Made by a program: the position numbers and the translations under genes. The notes under the pieces were generated by a model. The model had not been told where the DNA came from. It searched no databases and was given only the letters and a program-made list of their open reading frames with translations. A DNA stretch of 19,156 nucleotides from Brachionus plicatilis (lineage: Eukaryota; Rotifera; Eurotatoria; Ploima; Brachionidae), in NCBI GenBank assembly GCA_010279815.1, contig QEOQ01000114.1:231872-251027 (forward strand). Reading direction: 5' to 3'. Of this stretch, positions 16,001 to 19,156 are shown in pieces. How positions within the stretch are numbered: the stretch's first letter is position 1; every line of letters starts with the position of its first letter.

Positions 16001-16347
16001 AATTTTAAATCTTTATTTTATTTAATTAATAATATTTATTCACTTGATTGTTTGTGTAAGCCCTTAGAATAAAAGATTAATCCGAAAGGTTAAATTTTAT
16101 TTTCGTATCAAAAAATATTTATGGACAATAAAAATTTTCAAATTAATTAAAACTAAAATTTAGATTAAACCAATTATTTACCGAAAAAAAAATCTATTAC
16201 CATCAGTACAAAAAATTTTGAAAATGTCTCTGGGTATAAGTCAAAATATCAAATGAAATAAATTGCTCTTTTATCTATCATTTTAGATTGAACTAAAAGA
16301 AACAAAATAATGAACTCTTTAAGGAATTTAACTTAATCCAAATTGGC
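16001..16347. other. Intergenic, no feature seen
   Basis: A+T-rich interval between the membrane-protein gene and the next element, without significant frames or repeats. Confidence 0.4.
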
Positions 16348-16572
16348 TTCGTGAAAGTCAACAAATTAGAGATTTTGCTTCTTAAAATTAGTGTAAATTA
16401 TTAAATGTCATTATTAGAAAGCTAAAATTTTATTTTGTTTGAATGAACATTGTTAAGAAAAACTTATCAATTTAAATAAGGAAATAAATGCTAAATTTTT
16501 TTTTAATTATGAAATTAAATAATTTAGATTAATTTTAAGAAGAAAATTCTCTAATTTGTTGACTTTCACGAA
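16348..16572. mobile_element. 225-bp TIR element (MITE)
   Basis: TTCGTGAAAGTCAACAAATT and the following AGAGA-TTT-CTTCTTAAAATTA (16348-16392) recur inverted at the right end (about 16528-16572), giving terminal repeats of about 45 bp. The centre is non-coding. Flanking duplications are not evident, so the ends may be worn or the borders a few bases off. No other copy is seen in the window. Confidence 0.7.
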
Positions 16573-17461
16573 ATCGATTTCCTCAATATCTTTGATAAAC
16601 AAAATTTTAAAAATAAAAAATTAAAGGAGTTAAAAACCTTCTTTTCAAAAAAGAAATTTTAATTTTTTTATAATTCTTTTTTATATTAATTTTGACTCAA
16701 ATTATTTCAAGTACACATAATATCTTCGAGATTATTTTTAAAAGCCACAAATTTAAATATTAACTGTGATTAACCAAGGAACGGCATAGGAAACTAAACA
16801 AAAAATATTGATCAACAAAAGTTTTCAAATATACATAAAATTTATGAATAATATATTTAAATAATTGGAATTAATTAGATTATTTTATGTGTTTAATTTA
16901 ACTTATGAAAATAAACTAGAAAAAGAGTGTTTCGTTTTTAAAGCTGAAATTACTCATTTTTTTAAAATTTAACTTCAGGTGCTTCTTTAAAATCCAAGGT
17001 TTGTATATAGTTAAATTTTTATTTTAGTTTTAAATTAATTTAAGTTTATAGATTTACGGTTCAAAATAAAAAGTAAAAATTAGTATTTTTAATTGGTACT
17101 TTTAAATACTGTATGTTCTAGTTCTCTCAATAAATTCAACACCGGCTCCAGTCTACTTAAACATTAATTGTTTTACAATAAAATACAGTGCACTTTGCTA
17201 GTCATTAGTAATAACACTATGAAAAGCATTAGTCATTCGGACTTGGATATAGAATTGATTATAGTACAAAATTGTGATAAGAATAGAGATGTGGAAACAA
17301 TTTTTATTGGTAACTTTTATTAGAATAAAAAAAAATAAAAAAATCAAATATAAAAAAATCAATTTAAATCAAGACAAATTTCATTTTTTTTGAAAGAATA
17401 ATTATCAATAAATGAATTATTTTATTGAACTCTTCTCTGATTTTTTTGATCATAGACTTAC
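16573..17461. other. Intergenic, no supported gene
   Basis: Mostly featureless A+T-rich sequence. Around 17150-17330 the composition rises. TA-CAGTGCACTTTGC at 17186-17200 resembles a transposon end, and a 34-codon frame from ATG 17220 contains a GGTAAC donor-like site. Neither can be extended into a gene or element. Confidence 0.35.
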
Positions 17462-17547
17462 TTGCCAGGATCAATTTCCATAGCGATATTCAAAGCATAA
17501 CCAACGGCTAATTATACCACAATCTTTTTCTCCTTTATGCTTAGAGA
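17462..17547 (-). pseudogene. Relic exon flanked by intact splice sites
   Basis: On the minus strand an acceptor TATGTTCCAG ends at 17548, and a strong donor GTAAGT begins at 17461. The 86-nt interval between them is GC-richer than its flanks. One frame reads SLSIKEKKIVV, a TAA stop (17512-17514), then LAVGYALNIAMEIDPG, which has the look of real protein sequence. I do not recognise the family. With a stop inside and no neighbouring exons visible, it is most likely a decayed exon. The frame choice is not certain, since another frame is open for 24 codons. The LTR element lies just upstream on the same strand. Confidence 0.4.
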
Positions 17548-17615
17548 CTGGAACATAAAAATTTTAATAAATCTGGAACTACCGGTAATTCTATTTAAAA
17601 CGGACAATGAACATT

Positions 17616-17671
17616 TTAGAGAAGAAATAAATTAGAGAATATTTTTTTAGAGAAGACAAAATTTAGAGAAC
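17616..17671 (+). repeat. Four TTAGAGA repeats beside the LTR
   Basis: TTAGAGA occurs at 17616, 17632, 17647 and 17663, spaced 15-16 bp, up to the LTR border. This short degenerate array was probably the insertion target. The last five bases, AGAAC (17667-17671), would be one copy of the target duplication. Confidence 0.55.
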
Positions 17672-17691
17672 TGTTGAGGTTTTACCTCGTG

Positions 17692-17697
17692 TTTATT
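17692..17697 (-). terminator. AATAAA poly(A) signal in the LTR
   Basis: AATAAA on the minus strand near the 3' side of the LTR. A second one lies at 17762-17767. Either could define the R-U5 border. Confidence 0.5.
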
Positions 17698-17826
17698 TCC
17701 TACCTAAGGTTTAGGGTTCTTTAATTAAAAGAATTGTTTGTTGTTGGGCCTTCAGGCCTAGTTTATTAACGAAACGTGGTTATAGAAAAGAGTGGTGGAG
17801 ACAAGTAAAGAAATATAATGGGTTGC

Positions 17827-17833
17827 ATTTATA
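17827..17833 (-). promoter_or_regulatory. TATA box of the LTR promoter
   Basis: TATAAAT on the minus strand, directly downstream of the hairpin and about 85 nt from the LTR start. This spacing fits a short U3. Confidence 0.6.
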
Positions 17834-17886
17834 GTGTAATATTTTCTAGACCTTCACTTGCGTGAGGGACTAGTGAATATTACACT
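17833..17886. repeat. 25-bp-arm hairpin in the LTR
   Basis: AGTGTAATATTTTCTAGACC and the following TTCAC, then loop TTGC, then the inverse arm GTGAGGGACTAGTGAATATT with ACACT. The arms match at all but a few positions. It ends exactly at the TATA box of the LTR promoter. Confidence 0.85.
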
Positions 17887-17918
17887 TTTTGTGAAGTTGT
17901 GTATGAAACCACAACATA

Positions 17919-17930
17919 CCTTCCCCCCGG
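17919..17930 (-). other. Polypurine tract
   Basis: On the minus strand CCGGGGGGAAGG precedes the LTR start TGTTG by two bases (TA). A G-rich tract is rare in this sequence and sits where plus-strand priming of an LTR retrotransposon occurs. Confidence 0.7.
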
Positions 17931-18114
17931 AAGAATTTTGATACCTGATTTTAGTAAAGTTTGGAAAAAATTAACAAAAATGAAAGTTTAATTAAATTTA
18001 ACAATTTTAACAAAAAAAAATTAAAGTTTTGATGCCATTAAATTTGAACAAAATTTACAAAATTAACAATGTTGTTTAGTTTTTTGTACAAAAGTTTGAA
18101 AATGAGATTTACTA

Positions 18115-18897
18115 TTATTGTGGGCCTTCGTTTGCTGTTTCCCTTTTGTTCAATAGAGCTTGTAATTTGCTAGCTAACTCAGCTGCCTCTTCCCTCTCTC
18201 TAAGAAGTGTTTGTCTCGACTCTTCCAGCGTTTCGATCTTCACTTGTTTTAACGCCGACTGGATCGCTAGTTGGCATTCTCTTTTTTTTTTCTCGAACAA
18301 TTCCCGTCTGAGGTCCTCCACAGTCTGAGCAAGCTTCGCCATTGTTTGTTCACTTGTGGACGTTTTTGCTTCCTCACTTGACTCCTCCTTGATTAGGACG
18401 ACGCTTTCGAAGGAGTCACAAGATTCCTCCACGTTTGCTTCCACTGTTTTGGACGATTTTGGACGAGATTCATTTTCTCTAGGTGGAGAGTCGACTCGTT
18501 TGCGTTTGTTTGCCGAGTCCCTCTTGATCTTTGAACGCCCGTCTAGCTCCGTTTTAAATTTGATTTTGTTCTCTCGACGTTGGGCGTTGGACGTTGGTTT
18601 GTCATTGACTCGTATAGCAATTTTCACATTGTTGAAGTGAAAATTTTTGAGGACCTTGGCGACTTCTTCGTGGACTACTGTTCTTTCAAAAGACACGAAG
18701 GCTATGTAATCCGACCTGTTTGGATTTTTGTTTCGCGGAATGATCACGTAGCTAATTTCGCCGTATCGTTGACTACCACCAATATTTTGGAGGAATTTAT
18801 TTATTTCGTGGTACAAATCGATCGATGTTTGGACCGGATCGGCATTTTTGCTCACATTTTGTAGGTACAGATCGAAATCGGCGTCGTTTCCCAACAT
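18115..18897 (-). CDS. LTR-element ORF: RRM-like domain, basic middle, coiled coil
   Basis: The ATG at 18897-18895 opens 260 residues ending at TAA 18117-18115, about 185 bp upstream of the polypurine tract. It is therefore the last ORF of the retrotransposon. Residues about 27-98 have the helix-strand order of an RNA recognition motif, with EISYVIIPR and then DYIAFVSF at the place of RNP1. Its last five residues fit the RNP1 pattern; the earlier ones do not. Residues 100-150 are basic, with the nuclear-signal-like KRKRV at 131-135. An acidic patch holds VLIKEE (about 167-172), and residues about 185-252 form a coiled coil of Glu, Leu, Lys and Arg heptads. There is no zinc knuckle, protease or polymerase motif. 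GC content is far above that of the flanks, suggesting a recent arrival or constraint. It may be an accessory protein or a divergent Gag. Role is inference. Confidence 0.75.
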   Translation of the reverse strand: MLGNDADFDLYLQNVSKNADPVQTSIDLYHEINKFLQNIGGSQRYGEISYVIIPRNKNPNRSDYIAFVSFERTVVHEEVAKVLKNFHFNNVKIAIRVNDKPTSNAQRRENKIKFKTELDGRSKIKRDSANKRKRVDSPPRENESRPKSSKTVEANVEESCDSFESVVLIKEESSEEAKTSTSEQTMAKLAQTVEDLRRELFEKKKRECQLAIQSALKQVKIETLEESRQTLLREREEAAELASKLQALLNKRETANEGPQ

Positions 18898-19156
18898 TTT
18901 TGCTTCTTTGATTATCTATTGTTTGAAAAAAATTTTAGTTTATTAGACTCTTTTGCATGAAATGAATTTAATTTGAAAATTTTCAAATTTTATTCTTTTT
19001 GAAACATATTGCTTGTTAAATAAATGTTGCAATTTTTGAACCGTTTGTATTTTATTTGTGTTTGAAAATTAATTTGAAATTTGTACTTTGCATCGTTTAA
19101 AGCATTGTCTTATAGTAAATTTTTGAATTTTAACCTGAATGGGTTTTTTTTTTTTT
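18898..19156. other. A+T-rich leader upstream of the LTR-element ORF
   Basis: There is no coding frame, no second LTR and no primer-binding site that I can identify. The stretch returns to the composition of the genome background. It is either an internal spacer of the element before the last ORF, or leader sequence after the 5' LTR, which would then be just off the window. Confidence 0.4.

Larger units (their letters stand above)
17672..17916 (-). mobile_element. 3' LTR of a retrotransposon, minus strand, 245 bp
   Basis: On the minus strand the unit starts TGTTG and ends CAACA, a 5-bp inverted terminal motif of the TG...CA type. It follows a polypurine tract two bases upstream. In order it has a long hairpin (17886-17833), a TATAAAT box (17833-17827), and AATAAA signals at 17767-17762 and 17697-17692. 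These are the parts expected of U3, R and U5. The matching 5' LTR lies outside the window, so the LTR call rests on this architecture rather than on a second copy. The superfamily cannot be told from the LTR alone. Confidence 0.72.

Noticed and set aside
18146..18864. Three + strand frames of 60-94 codons (18146-18328, 18356-18640, 18580-18864)
   Set aside because: All are shadows of the 260-residue minus-strand ORF, which alone has a single continuous frame with domain structure.
1..19156. CRISPR array, prokaryotic operon, rRNA or tRNA
   Set aside because: The only regular repeats are 20-bp transposon subterminal units without spacers. No RNA gene folds or bacterial start signals were seen.

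Overview
This is a very A+T-rich window (roughly four fifths A+T) from a eukaryotic, probably invertebrate animal, genome. The evidence is a spliced gene with a 70-nt GT-AG intron, AATAAA poly(A) signals, and abundant eukaryotic transposon debris of the pogo/Tigger, MULE, hAT and LTR classes. There are no prokaryotic signals, rRNA, tRNA or CRISPR. Composition, short intron and transposon mix would fit a monogonont rotifer such as Brachionus, but that is inference.

Layout. Positions 1-7500 are almost wholly a transposon graveyard. They contain a 369-bp near-palindromic element with a 9-bp target duplication (518-886), and a composite element bounded by arrays of 20-bp repeats (1049-2650) into which a deleted Tigger (1322-2326) has jumped. 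A half-copy of the first family follows at 2957-3206. Next is a MULE-like element with another 20-bp-periodic array (3487-5816) that keeps the broken 3' end of a MULE transposase gene and is itself interrupted by a 1.44-kb hAT-type element (4292-5735). The stretch ends with a truncated MITE (5817-6010) and two nested elements of one family (6442-7484, with 6714-7228 inside).

Two host genes are supported. The first (8004-8769, + strand, two exons) encodes a 231-residue secreted protein with a Ser/Thr-rich linker, a four-cysteine tail and a C-terminal Phe-Gly. The second (14978-15964, + strand, probably two exons) encodes a four-helix membrane protein with a recent 42-bp in-frame tandem duplication near its N terminus. 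Between them lie a Tigger relic (9236-9775), an intact 233-bp MITE (9808-10040), and a TIR-bounded element (about 12012-13076) carrying a coding-like fragment. Much of the remainder shows no recognisable feature.

The right end holds a 225-bp TIR element (16348-16572), a relic exon on the minus strand (17462-17547), and the 3' end of an LTR retrotransposon on the minus strand. That end comprises a complete 245-bp LTR (17672-17916), a polypurine tract, and a noticeably GC-richer ORF (18115-18897) for a protein with an RRM-like N-terminal part, a basic middle and a C-terminal coiled coil. The two host genes show no functional link. The main biological content is layered transposition with clear target duplications, plus the unusual last ORF of the LTR element.
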